Below are positions 10,095-19,340 of a stretch of DNA of 64,000 nucleotides, piece by piece. Made by a program: the position numbers and the translations under genes. Source of the DNA: Microglena sp. YARC (lineage: Eukaryota > Chlorophyta > Chlorophyceae > Chlamydomonadales > Chlamydomonadaceae); the NCBI GenBank assembly GCA_022414725.1, contig CM039462.1:15942268-16006267 (forward strand), read 5' to 3'. The notes below the pieces were generated by a model, which was not told the origin of the DNA, ran no database searches, and worked only from the letters and a program-made list of their open reading frames with translations. Positions within the stretch are counted from its first letter, which is position 1. Each line of letters starts with the position of its first letter.

Positions 10095-11038
10095 CTATTG
10101 CTGCGCCAAGTACAACCCGGCATCCTCCCAGCCCTCCTGCTGCTGGTGGTGGTGGTGTTGGTAGCTTTGGGCTACCAGCCGACAGCTATAGGGCAGCTTC
10201 CTCTGCCCTTCCACCCCTCCCTGCGAGACTACATACCACCCACCCACACACACCGACCACCCACCCCTCTGCTGCAGCGCCAAGTACGTCCCGGCTTCCT
10301 CCCAGCCCTCCTGTTGTTAGTGGTGGTGGTGGTGGCTTTGGGCTAGCAGCCGACAGCTCTAGGGCAGCTCCCACTGCCCCTCTACCTCCTGCTGCCTCCT
10401 CCCTACGAGACTGCATACTACCCACCCACTCAAACCCACCACACCACCACCCACCCTCCCCTCTGCTGCAGCGCCAAGTACGTCCTGGCGTCCTCCCAGC
10501 CCTCCTGCTGGTGGTGGTGCAGGTGGCGGCTTTGGGCTAGCAGCCAACAGCTCTAGGGCAGCTCCCACCGCCCCTCCACCTCCTACCATCTCCTCCCTGC
10601 GAGACTGCATACTACCCACCCACTCATACCCACCACACCACCACCCACCCACCCACCCATCTGCTGCAGCGCCAAGTACGTCTCGGCTTCCTCCCAGCCC
10701 TCCTGCTGGTGGTGGTGGTGGCTTTGGGCTAGCAGCTGCCAGCTCTAGGGCAGCTTTCACTACCCCATTAGCTCCTGCCGCCTCTTCCCTACGAGACTGC
10801 ATACCACCCACCCACCCACTCACCCACCCACCCCTCTGCTGCAGCGCCAAGTACGTCCCGGCTTCCTCCCAGCCCTCCTGGTGGTTGTGATGGTGGTGGT
10901 GGCTTTGGGCTAGCAGCCGACAGCTCTAGGGCAGCTCCCACTGCCCCTCTACCTCCTGCCGCCTCCTCCCTACGAGACTGCATACTACCCACCCACTCAA
11001 ACCCACCACACCACCACCCACCCTCCCCTCTGCTGCAG
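10095..11038 (+). repeat. Acceptor-side array of exon 11039-11732, about 190 bp unit
   Basis: Five upstream copies repeat CTGCTGCAG, the exon head (encoding APSTSRxPPSPP, a Gly run, FGLAADSSRAA, ASSLRD) and an intron stretch of CCCACCCACTCA. In each copy the sequence after CTACGAGAC becomes TGCATAC; only the last copy continues into the long exon. This is the pattern expected if [intron end + exon head] was repeatedly duplicated. Length of the GGT run varies between units. Confidence 0.85.
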
Positions 11039-11732
11039 CGCCAAGTACGTCCCGGCGTCCTCCCAGCCCTCATGCTGGTGGTGGTGGTGGTGGTGGTGGC
11101 TTTGGGCTAGCAGCCGACAGCTCTAGAGCAGCTCCCCCTCCCCCTCCACCCCCTGCTGCCTCCTCTCTACGAGACAACAACAGGGACAGCTTGTTAGATT
11201 CCAGCTCAGACGGCTCTAGAAGACCTTCTGGTAACGGGGCTGGCGGTGGTGGTGGAGCTGGTTTCGGTAATGGTGCCAGCGGCCAATCGCCAGCTAGGGA
11301 TTCCACCGCAGGTTATGGGCTGGGTGCATCTGCCTCTGCCTCACCTCCACCCCCTACCCAGCCGCAATATCAGCGCCCCATCTCACGCTCCTCCAGCTTC
11401 GGCAGCAGCCGGGGTGGCGGCTTCAACCAGAACCCTGCCCCTGCCCCCGCATATGCCGGTGGGGAGTTCGGTAGTGGTGACAGCGGTGGGGGTTACGGTA
11501 GCGGCGGAGGCGCAGGCGGAGGCAGGGGGTATGTAGGAGGTGGCTACGGGGCGCAGCCCCCTAACAGTGCGCAAGCAGGAGGGCAAGCAGCTAGGGGGGG
11601 GTACAACGACTTTGACGACGACGACGACAGCTACCGTGACAGCAATGACCTGTCAACCTCCTCTCTCCCCCCAGATCCTCGCTCTGGGGGCTATGACCGC
11701 CCCCCGCCCCCCCGCCCAAGAGCCCCCCCCAG
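11039..11732 (+). CDS. Large gene, exon 2: long low-complexity exon
   Basis: Acceptor CTGCTGCAG, donor GTAAAA; it starts with two bases and ends in phase 2. About 230 codons: APSTSRRPPSPH, nine Gly, GFGLAADSSRAA, a Pro run, RDSLLDSSSDGSRRPSG, repeated GGG/GFG segments, FNQNPAPAPAYAGG, YNDFDDDDDSYRDSND, then PPPPRPRAPPR. This is an intrinsically disordered Gly/Ser/Pro/Asp region without a folded domain. The AG end joins the leading G of the next exon to make Arg. Confidence 0.78.
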
Positions 11733-12160
11733 GTAAAAACTTAAAACTGGACATGTGCATGGCTCACTTTTTTGTGTGCAATGCGTCGCAAATTGAGCAA
11801 CTCGTTGCGGACCCAGTACGACGCGCTGCCCAGGCTCTGCGCTTAGCGCTAGGCGAAGTTCGGGGGGGCATATCTGACTAGTTTAGCTGGACCCATGTGC
11901 CGCCCCCCCGCCCCCCGCCCAAGGGCCCCCCCCAGGTTAGAACTTAAACATGGACTTGTGTGCATGGCTCACTTTTTTTCTTCCGTGCGACGCCTGACTC
12001 GGTGTGACCCCAGTGCGACGCGTTGCACTCAAACCCTAGCTGAGCGCAAAGCACAGAGCCTGTGGGGTTGGGTTGGGTTGGGGGGGGGGGATTTGATTAC
12101 TTTAGCCGGACCCATGCATCCAATAGATGTAATATATAATAGGCACCGAAATAATGTAAC
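11733..12160 (+). repeat. Intron with one donor-side copy of the exon end
   Basis: The exon end and donor (CCCGCCCAAGAGCCCCCCCC, AGGT, then a stretch ending TGCATGGCTCACTTTTTT) are repeated once at about 11895-11985. The copy keeps an AGGTTAG donor-like site. The rest is unique intron. Confidence 0.65.
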
Positions 12161-12162
12161 CC

Positions 12163-12298
12163 TCCTCCTCCTCCTCCTCCTCCTCCTCCTCCTCCTCCTC
12201 CTCCTCCTCCTCCTCCTCCCTCCTCCCCCCTCCTCCTCCTCCTCCTCCTCCTCCTCCTCCTCCTCCTCCTCCTCCTCTCCTCCTCCTCTCCTCCTCCT

Positions 12299-12330
<32 letters not shown>

Positions 12331-12696
12331 TCCTCCTCCTCCTCCTCCTCCTGCTCTTCCTCCTCCTCCCCCCCCTCCTCCCCCCTCCTCCTCTTCCTCC
12401 TCCTCCTCCTCCTCCTCCCCCCTCCTCCCCCTCCTCCTCCTCCTCCTCCTCCTCCTCCTCTTCCTCCCCCCTCCTCCCCCTCCTCCTCCTCCTCCTCCTC
12501 CTCCTCTCCTCCTCCTCCTCGTCCTCCTCCTCCTCCTCCTCCTCTTCCTCCCCCCTCCCCCTCCTTCTTCTCCTCCTCCTCCTCCTCCGCCTCCTCCTCC
12601 TCCTCCTCCTCCTCCTCCTCCTCTTCCTCCCCCTCCACCCCCTCCTCCTCCTCCTCCTTCTCCTCCTCCTCCTCCCCCTCCTCCTTCTCCTCATCT
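12163..12696. repeat. (CCT)n / (CTC)n polypyrimidine tract, about 530 bp
   Basis: The plus strand is almost pure C and T in triplets, with C5-C7 interruptions. Such mirror-symmetric homopurine-homopyrimidine DNA can form intramolecular triplex. Apparent poly-Leu, poly-Ser, poly-Arg and poly-Glu ORFs are artefacts. It lies in the intron before exon 13259. Confidence 0.95.
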
Positions 12697-12735
12697 AATC
12701 ATTGACAACCAGAGGCAGCTTCTCACCACCTTCCC

Positions 12736-13258
12736 CACAGGCTATACTGACAACTCATACGAAGATTTGAACACATGTGTTGGATTTCTTTGTATGCTTG
12801 TTTCTTTCTTAATCACCCTCAAAGTCACTAAGAGCATCATGGTGCTAACTAAAGACACTGGTTCCTTGTCTTACACCAAAAACTGTTCCCCACAGGCAAG
12901 AGCGCTTGGATGACAGCTATTCTGAAAACTCAAACGATGAATTCAACAGCTTAGACGGCTATTAATTACCCTATAAGTCTCTGAGAGCACCATGGTGCTA
13001 TGCTTTTTCTTACACACACCCTGTTCCCCACAGGCAAGAGTGCTTCGATGACAGCTATGCAGACAACTCATACAGTGAATTCAACACATGTGTTGTCTTT
13101 CTTTGCATTGCACATATGTGTTGTCTTTCTTCAACATATGTGTTGTCTTTCTTTACATGCATGTTTCTTGCTCAATTACCCCAAGAGTCACTAAGAGCAC
13201 CATGGTGCCAAGCAGAGACACTGCTTCCTTGTCTTACACAAAACCCTGTTCCCCACAG
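12736..13258 (+). repeat. Acceptor-side array of exon 13259-13540
   Basis: Three partial copies (from about 12739, 12895 and 13034) each start CCCCACAG and repeat the exon head encoding QERFDDSYxxNSYxEFN. They run off into intron sequence at different points, one acquiring a stop after LDGY. The short tandem ACATGTGTTGTCTTTCTT is embedded. Confidence 0.85.
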
Positions 13259-13540
13259 GCAAGAACGCTTCGATGATAGCTATGCCGAGAACTCATACGA
13301 TGAATTCAACAGCTTAGACGGCAGCTACGCCGACGACGGTGGCAGACCTAAAACAAGAACAGGCGGGAGGGGAGATGTGAGGGCGTCCGGGGGCAGACGA
13401 GCTGCAGCTAGTGGCTCCTACGACGATGATGCGGGATATGATGACGAGTTTGAGGGCAAGTACCTAGCTGAGGAAGACAGAGAGGAGTTCTATGGCTCCA
13501 GCAGGGACTCTGATTGGGAGGGAGAAGTCAATGCTACAGC
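13259..13540 (+). CDS. Large gene, exon 3: acidic low-complexity exon
   Basis: Acceptor CCCCACAG, donor GTAAGT; one leading base, phase 2 end. About 93 codons: QERFDDSYAENSYDEFNSLD, GSYADDGGRPKTRTGGRG, ASGSYDDDAGYDDEFEGK, YLAEEDREEFYGSSRDSD, WEGEVNATA. Rich in Asp, Glu, Tyr and Ser; probably disordered. The exon is flanked by self-derived arrays on both sides. Confidence 0.8.
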
Positions 13541-13770
13541 GTAAGTGGTCTTATCATGGGCGGAGGGGGTTAAGGGATCGGGGCTAGGGGTTTTATCATG
13601 GGCGGAGGGGTTAAGGGATCGGGGCTAGGGGTTAAGGGATCGGGGCTAGGGGGTTAAGGGATAGGGGTGGCGGTTGGAGGGGGTGGGCAGATGTGTGTGT
13701 GTGGTGGTGGTGGTGGGGGGGTTAAGGGATTGGGGCTACGGGCGGCGGGTATATTGTGAGGGGTAAGTGA
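13541..13770 (+). repeat. Short GGGGTTAAGGGATCGGGGCTA repeats after the donor
   Basis: About five units of GGTTAAGGGATCGGGGCTAG follow the donor of exon 13259-13540. The same core is found in the large array at 14850-15720. Confidence 0.7.
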
Positions 13771-13977
13771 ATGCGACAGCGGAAGTCTTTGGGTAGGGGG
13801 AGGGCAGATGTGAGGGGAGTGTGTGGGGGAAGGCGTGCTGGAGCTAGTGGCTCATTTGAAGATGGCGAGGGGTATGACGACAAATTTGAGGGCAAGTACC
13901 TAGCTGAGGAAGATGGAGAGGAGTTCTACGGCTCTAGCAGGGACTCTGATTGGGAGGGAGAGGTCAAAGCTGCAGCA
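13771..13977 (+). pseudogene. Duplicated pseudo-exon of exon 13259-13540 (3' two thirds)
   Basis: The frame reads RAGASGSFEDGEGYDDKFEG, KYLAEEDGEEFYGSSRDSDW, then EGEVKAAA, clearly a copy of the upstream exon with several substitutions. The donor has become GCATGAGT and the frame ends in TGA. No good acceptor precedes it. It is best read as a tandem duplicate caught in the intron. Confidence 0.75.
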
Positions 13978-14204
13978 TGAGTGCCCTGCCCGTGGATGGA
14001 GTGTGTGTGGGGTGTGTGTGGGGGGGGTCCTTGGTTAACACACCTCAGGGGTGGAGGGGGGGTAAGGGATTAGAATTTAGGGTTTGTTGGGAGGGAGAAG
14101 TGAATGCTATTTGAACTTGAACTTGGTTACAAAGATTCAGCCAGCAATTTTGCTGCTTGCCGTCTTCCGCAGTAAAAAAAAATGAATGCTACAGAGTAAG
14201 TGCC

Positions 14205-14850
14205 CTGCTCACGGGTGGAGGGGGTGGAGGGGATTCCCTGGCCGCGGGTGTGAGGAGGAGAGACAGTGTGAGTGCTCTGCTCACTGGTGGAGGGGGTCCT
14301 AGTCATGGGTTGGGGGGATGACGGGTCACGGGTGTGAGGAGGAGAGACAGCGTGAGTGCCCTGCTCACTGGTGGAGGGGGTTCCTGGTCATGGGTTGGGG
14401 GGATGACGGGTCATGGGTGTGAGGAGGAGAGACAGCATAAGTGCCCTGCTCACGGGTGGAGGGGGTGGAGGGGTGGAGGGGGTCCTTAGTCATGGGTTGG
14501 GGAGATGACTGGTCACGGGTGTGAGGAGGAGAGACAGCATAAGTGTCCTGCTAACGGGTGGAGGGGGTTCCCTGGTCATGGGTTGGGGGGATGTCTGGTC
14601 ACGGGTGTGATAAGGAGAGACAGCGTGAGTGCCCTGCTCACGGGTGGAGGGTGTGGAGGGGTGGAGGGGGTCCCCTGGTCATGGGTTGGGGGGATGTCTG
14701 GTCACGGGTGTGAGGAGGTGAGACAGCATAAGTGCCTGCTCACGGGTGGAGGGTGTGGAGGGGGTCCCTAGTCATGGGTTGGGGGGATGCCGGGTCACGG
14801 GTGTGAGGAGGAGAGACAGCGGAAGTGCCCTGCTCACGGGTGGAGGGGGT
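14205..14850 (+). repeat. Donor-derived minisatellite, about 90-110 bp unit
   Basis: Seven or so units contain GAGAGACAGC(G/A)TAAGTG or GTGAGTG, then CCCTGCTCACGGGTGGAGGG and GGTCATGGGTTGGGGGGATG. The GACAGCGTAAGTG core corresponds to the end of exon 13259-13540 (ACAGC plus donor GTAAGTG). Repeated again at 23143-23730. Confidence 0.8.
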
Positions 14851-15720
14851 TAAGGGATCAGGGCTAGGGGTGGCGGGGGTAAAGGATAGGGGTGGCGCTT
14901 GGAGGGGGTGGGTGGGTGGGTGGGTGTTAAGGTATTGGGGCTAGGGGTGGCGGGAGTAAAGGATAGGGGTGGCACTTGGAGGGGGTGGGTGGGTGGGTGG
15001 GTGGGGGTTAAGGTATTGGGGCTAGGGGTGGCGGGGGTAAAGGATAGGGGTGGCGCTTGGAGGGGGTGGGGTGGGTGGGTGGGTGGGGGTTAAGGTATTG
15101 GGGCTAGGGGTGGCGGGGGTAAAGGATAGGGGTGGCGGTTGGAGGGGGTGGGTGGGTGGGGGTTAAGGTATTGGGGCTAGGGGTGGCGGGGGTAAAGGAT
15201 AGGGGTGGCGCTTGGAGGGGGTGGGTGGGTGGGTGGGTGTTAAGGTATTGGGCTAGGGGTGGCGGGGGTAAAGGATAGGGGTGGCGGTTGGAGGGGGTGG
15301 GTGGGTGGGTGGGTGGGGGTTAAGGTATTGGGGCTAGGGGTGGCGGGGGTAAAGGATAGGGGTGGGCGCTTGGAGGGGTGGGTGGGTGGGTGGGTGGGGG
15401 TTAAGGTATTGGGGCTAGGGGTGGCGGGGGTAAAGGATAGGGGTGGCGGTTGGAGGGGGTGGGTGGGTGGGGGTTAAGGTATTGGGGCTAGGGGTGGCGG
15501 GGGTAAAGGATAGGGGTGGCGCTTGGAGGGGGTGGGTGGGTGGGGGTTAAGGTATTGGGGCTAGGGGTGGCGGGGGTAAAGGATAGGGGTGGCACTTGGA
15601 GGGATTGGTGGGTGGGTGGGGGTTAAGGTATTGGGGCTAGGGTGGCGGGGGTAAAGGATAGGGGTGGCACTTGGAGGGGTGGGTGGGTGGGTGGGGGTTA
15701 AGGGATTGGGGCTAGGGGTT
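14850..15720 (+). repeat. G-rich minisatellite, about 74 bp unit
   Basis: About eleven units of GGGTTAAGGTATTGGGGCTA, GGGGTGGCGGGGGTAAAGGA and TAGGGGTGGCGCTTGGAGGG, with a variable number of GGGT repeats. It occurs again at 23740-24290 with many single-base deletions. Confidence 0.85.
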
Positions 15721-15724
15721 TAGG

Positions 15725-16270
15725 GTATATTGGGAGGGAGAGGGCAATGGTACAGTTGCAGTGCCCTGTTTATAGCACCTCAGGGGTGGAGGGGGTAAAG
15801 GGTTAGGGAGTGGGGTGTAGGGTTGATTGGGAGGGGGAGGGGAAGGCTACAGTGCAATGCTCATAGCACCTCAGAGGTGGAGGGGGTAAGGGATTGGGGT
15901 GAAGGGTTGATTGGGAGGGGGAGGGGAATGCTGCAGTGCTCTGCTCATAGCACCTTAGGGGTGGAGGGGGTGAGGGAGTGGGGTGGAGGGTTGATTGGGA
16001 GGGGAAGGGGAATGCTGCAGTGCAATGCTCATAGCACTTCAGGGGTGGAGGGGGTAAGGGATTGGGGTGGAGGGTTGATTGGGAGGGGAAGGGGAATGCT
16101 GCAGTGCAATGCTCATAGCACTTCAGGGGTGGAGGGGGTAAGGGATTGGGGTGGAGGGTTGATTGGGAGGGGGAGGGGAATGCTACAGTGCAATGCTCAT
16201 AGCACCTCAGGGGTGGAGGGGGTAAGGGATTGGGGTGTAAGGTTTATAAGGAGGGAGTAGTGAATGCTAC
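15725..16270 (+). repeat. Donor-derived minisatellite, about 82 bp unit
   Basis: About six units of GATTGGGAGGGGGAGGGGAA, TGCTACAGTGCAATGCTCAT, AGCACCTCAGGGGTGGAGGG and GGTAAGGGATTGGGGTG. The start corresponds to the exon 13259-13540 tail (GATTGGGAGGGAGAAGTCAA, TGCTACAG). Copied at 24300-24850. Confidence 0.85.
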
Positions 16271-16386
16271 AGTGGAAGTGCCTACTCATGGGTGGGTGGG
16301 ATGTGGGGGCTCCTTGGTCATAGCACCTAAATTTGGCTGCTCGCTGTCTCTGGTAGTAGCATAAACTGTGGGTAAGCCCCTTTCAG

Positions 16387-16586
16387 CGAATCAATTGGTG
16401 TAGTGGTACACCAAGTCGCTTTGAGGATGTAGGGTAGGGGGTTCGATTCCCCCTACGGTCGCCCTAAGCGTTGCAGGTCGTTGTCAACCGCGATGGTAGC
16501 TTGTCCAGTTGAGGTGGAATACCGCTCTTTACCCGCATCCGACGGGTTCCCTTAAAACCACGCCCCACCAGGCGTTATCATTACCT
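16387..16586 (+). mobile_element. tRNA-derived SINE, complete-looking copy
   Basis: The head (16387-16462) is tRNA-like. GCGA at the 5' end pairs with TCGC at the 3' end, and an A-box-like TTGGTGTAGTGG is followed by a canonical B box GGTTCGATTCC at 16440-16450. A body common to all copies follows (GCAGGTCGTTGTCAACCGCG through CCACCAGGCGTTATCATTAC). No poly-A is evident. Transcription from the internal RNA polymerase III promoter is expected. The common body in seven loci with two different tRNA heads argues for a SINE rather than a tRNA gene. Confidence 0.85.
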
Positions 16587-16687
16587 TTTAAAACAATGGG
16601 TTGGAGGAAGTAACGGGGATTATGGTTAAGGGTTTTGGCATATGATTGCATGATCCTCACTGCACGTCAGCAAGTATTCTGAATATT

Positions 16688-16689
<2 letters not shown>

Positions 16690-16745
<56 letters not shown>

Positions 16746-16850
16746 CATGGGAATTCTCTCCCCCCCCACACCCCCACCCACACCCACACCCACCCACACT
16801 GCCATGGGAATGCCTCCCCCCCCCCCCCCCCCCACACACACACACATGAT
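16690..16850. repeat. (CA)n microsatellite and C-rich repeats
   Basis: A pure CA run lies at about 16690-16742. Two copies of ACTGCCATGGGAAT follow, at about 16740 and 16798, each followed by C runs. It lies in the intron before exon 16973. Confidence 0.85.
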
Positions 16851-16972
16851 CCTCACTGCACGCCCTTGTATTCTGACTAGTGCAATAACTAGTTGTACAA
16901 CAGAGTAATCTAACGATAACATAAACAGCATGTGATCATTTCATGAAATGCTATTTCATATGCAATGTTCAG

Positions 16973-17060
16973 GAAGCATCCTGAGTCTGCCGTCCCTACC
17001 CCTAAACCTCTGGGCATCACGAGGACTGGGTTCACCAAGACTGGCACAATCAATACCCAG
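16973..17060 (+). CDS. Large gene, exon 4
   Basis: Acceptor GTTCAG, donor GTAGGA; one leading base, phase 0 end. Twenty-nine codons: KHPESAVPTPKPLGITRTGF, TKTGTINTQ. The leading G completes Ala from exon 3 (GC|G). Basic and Thr-rich linker between the disordered region and the first helical region. Confidence 0.72.
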
Positions 17061-17160
17061 GTAGGAACTTTTTTGTTTATTTTGATTGGGAGCCAGTAAT
17101 ATTGGTCTCTTATATACTGGCCCATTACATATTGGTCCATGCTATATATTATATCTTGCT

Positions 17161-17225
17161 CATAAACCTCTGGGCATCACGAGAACTGGGTCCACCAAGA
17201 CTGGCACAATCAATACCCAGGTAGG
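17161..17225 (+). pseudogene. Partial copy of exon 16973-17060 with its donor
   Basis: AAACCTCTGGGCATCACGAG through ACCCAGGTAGGAAC is repeated almost perfectly about 183 bp downstream, without an acceptor. The difference is two substitutions (AGG to AGA, TTC to TCC). Donor-side tandem duplicate. Confidence 0.85.
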
Positions 17226-17249
17226 AACATTATATATTTTATGGTATAC

Positions 17250-17490
17250 TATATATAAATGTGCATTGTTTGAGTGCATGCAGTTTGTTTGAGTACATGC
17301 AGCAGCCAGTGAGTTTGAGTGCATGCAGTATGTTTGAGTACATGCAGCAGCCAGTGAGTTTGAGTGCATGCAATTTGTTTGAGTACATGCAGCAGCCAGT
17401 GAGTTTGAGTGCATGCAGTATGTTTGAGTACATGCAGCAGCCAGTGAGTTTGAGTGCATGCAGTTTGTTTGAGTACATGCATCAGCCTTC
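17250..17490. repeat. 62-bp tandem repeat (GAGTACATGCAGCAGCCAGT)
   Basis: Four units of TTTGAGTGCATGCAGTTTGT, TTGAGTACATGCAGCAGCCA and GTGAG, each built from two related half-units of about 31 bp. Open in several frames on both strands, hence repetitive ORFs; no coding support. Confidence 0.9.
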
Positions 17491-17646
17491 AGGCTGCTCA
17501 CCATCTGCAGGTGGGGTACAGATGGGTGGCATAACCACTACTACACCACATTCCCGAATACAATTTGTTTACCAGGCAAAAACCCAGGTTGCCTGGAGAG
17601 TGGGGAGTTGGCACTGTACCTCTGGGGGTATAGTTTAGATAGTTGA

Positions 17647-17861
17647 TTTTTGGCGGAGCCCCCTCTTCAAGGGGGCGTGAGCCCCCATGTCCACCCATTT
17701 GTCCGTTTGACCGGGAAAAAAAGAAAAACTTGAAGCCTGACACGTCAGGCAACGGTCGCATAACTAACTCGCTTCGGGCAGCTCCATCGTTGCCACCTTT
17801 CGTTCCGTTGCCAACACACTCCGCCAATTTCCGCGTCGCTTGCGACGCTGCATAGGACTTG
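17647..17861 (+). mobile_element. GGCGGAGCCCCC-family element, compact copy
   Basis: It starts TTTTTGGCGGAGCCCCC with a hairpin (GCCCCCTCTTCAAGGGGGC). It continues through CCATTTGTCCGTTTGACC, TGAAGCCTGACACGTCAGGC and CACCTTTCGTTCCGTTGCCA to a terminal hairpin GCGTCGCTTGCGACGC, then TGCATAGGACTTGT. About 215 bp with no coding capacity; hairpins at both ends. The mobilising enzyme is unknown. Confidence 0.75.
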
Positions 17862-17869
17862 TTTTTAAT

Positions 17870-17990
17870 AAAATACACCAAAATGGATAGGGAACGGTGT
17901 ATGAACGGTGTATGGGTAGGGAACGGTGTATGAACGGTGTATGGGTAGGGAACGGTGTATGAACGGTGTATGTGTAGGGAACAGTGTATA
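17870..17990. repeat. 31-bp tandem repeat (GGGTAGGGAACGGTGTATG)
   Basis: Three to four units of GGGAACGGTGTATGAACGGT followed by GTATGGGTA. They lie between the element at 17647 and a SINE; the SINE breakpoint is inside the last unit. Confidence 0.85.
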
Positions 17991-18110
17991 CTGGACAAGC
18001 TACCATCGCGGTTGACAACGACCTGCAACGCTAAGAGCGACTGAAGTGGGAGTCGAACCCCGGACTCTTCATCCTTAAGCGATCTGGTCTACCACTAGAC
18101 CATTGTTTAT
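17989..18110 (-). mobile_element. tRNA-derived SINE, 3'-truncated, second head type
   Basis: On the minus strand a tRNA-like head with A-box-like AATGGTCTAGTGG and B box GGTTCGACTCC leads into the common body GCAGGTCGTTGTCAACCGCG, GATGGTAGCTTGTCCAGT, where it stops. The head differs in sequence from the copy at 16387, suggesting two subfamilies or exchange of the tRNA part. Confidence 0.8.
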
Positions 18111-18124
18111 CACTGAAAGGTCTT

Positions 18125-18290
18125 TGAATGTTTTAATAAATACACCAATATGGGTAGTTATTAAATACACCAATATGGGTAGTTAATAAATACACCAATA
18201 TGGGTAGTTAATAAATACACCAATACGGGTAGTTAATAAATACACCAATATGGGTAGTTCATAAATACACCAAGATGGGTAGGGAACGGT
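18125..18290. repeat. 25-bp tandem repeat (TAATAAATACACCAATATGG)
   Basis: About six units of AATAAATACACCAATATGGG followed by TAGTT. It shares ATACACCAAxATGG with sequence at 17872, just before the 31-bp array, so the two arrays are related. Confidence 0.9.
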
Positions 18291-18404
18291 GTATACTGCG
18301 TGATTGTGTATCCCCCCCCCTCCACCACCACCGCCATTGCCACGTGAGTAACCTTCCCCCTACTACCAATTATCTCATCCGAGACTTCCCTCACAAGGAG
18401 GTGC

Positions 18405-18600
18405 GTAATATGTAGGGAACGGCAACTAATATTAGTGTTTGGAAACTAATATTAACTAATATTATTACAGTGTCACAATAATATTAGTTTTTCAAATAGA
18501 TTCAACATTTTGGTGAGACGGCTCGTCAGACTAATATTATATAATATGATATCATATTATTTATTCACTAATATTATATAACATAGCTGACCCCTAAATA
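18405..18600 (+). mobile_element. AT-rich TAATATTA dispersed repeat, copy 1
   Basis: GGGAACGGCAACTAATATTA, AGTGTCACAATAATATTAGT, GGTGAGACGGCTCGTCAGAC and TATTATATAACATAGCTGAC align in the opposite orientation with 63500-63685. About 190 bp, rich in TAATATTA palindromes, non-coding; MITE-like. Confidence 0.65.
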
Positions 18601-18812
18601 TGGGTCCACTAACCCTCTTGGTGTAAATAGGAGTACGAGTACCATTTCATTTGGTCCTTATTTTGGATCGAAAGATCTCTTTTACATTTTTATAGTCCAG
18701 TTCTATTATAGGTAGCATAAACACTACTACACCACACTCCCGAATACATCATCTGATATCTAGGTAGTTGGCTGTTAAAATAAGTTCCCACAGTAGTAGC
18801 CCAGGCCTACAA

Positions 18813-19031
18813 TTTTTTGGCGGAGCCCCCTCTTAAAGGGGGTGGAAAACCCTTTGTTTACCCATTTGTCCGTCCGACCGACCGAAACAAAATTGAAGCC
18901 TGACACGTCTGTCAACGGTTGCATAACTAACTTGCTTAGGGCAGCTCCAATGTTGCCACCTTTCATTCCGTTGCCAACACTCTCCGCCATTTTTTTTTCC
19001 GCGTCGCTTGCGACGCTGCATAGGACTTGTC
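18813..19031 (+). mobile_element. GGCGGAGCCCCC-family element, compact copy
   Basis: Same ends and order as 17647-17861, with the terminal hairpin GCGTCGCTTGCGACGC. The upstream 100 bases also match those before 17647 (ACTACTACACCACACTCCCG), so either the element is longer or the whole segment was duplicated. Confidence 0.75.
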
Positions 19032-19340
19032 AGTCAGGCCGATCGATGTTTTCTGAGAATGGGGCTATAATGGCATGATTCATGGCTATGTTTTGAGCTA
19101 CTTTTAAGGTCATTCTGAGCACCTCATGTGTGTGGGGGTGGGGTGGGGGGGGCAGCCCTCCCTTAGATTGTATCTCCTGGTTCCCACATCAAGTATTCCT
19201 GTCATGTGTGTACATTTTGGATTTGATTGGTACATGGTTTTATAGCCATCTCGGGGCTGCTCGCCACCTTCCAATTCCAAGTCCCCCCTATGTGCTTTGC
19301 ATGGAAACCAGGGAGCATACTCAGTGGATTATAAAGGTTA
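19032..19340. other. Unique intron sequence
   Basis: No exon or repeat recognised apart from a short G-rich run. Part of the long intron between exons 16973 and 22290. Confidence 0.4.

Noticed and set aside
12029..12698. Poly-Arg/Glu or poly-Leu/Ser proteins
   Set aside because: Simple translations of the CCT tract in every frame.
13771..13977. Additional coding exon after exon 3
   Set aside because: No acceptor before it, donor mutated to GCATGAGT, and exon 3 already joins exon 4 in phase.
16387..16462. Functional tRNA gene
   Set aside because: Internal promoter boxes are present, but the acceptor stem is only partly paired and the head is attached to a SINE body shared by six other loci.
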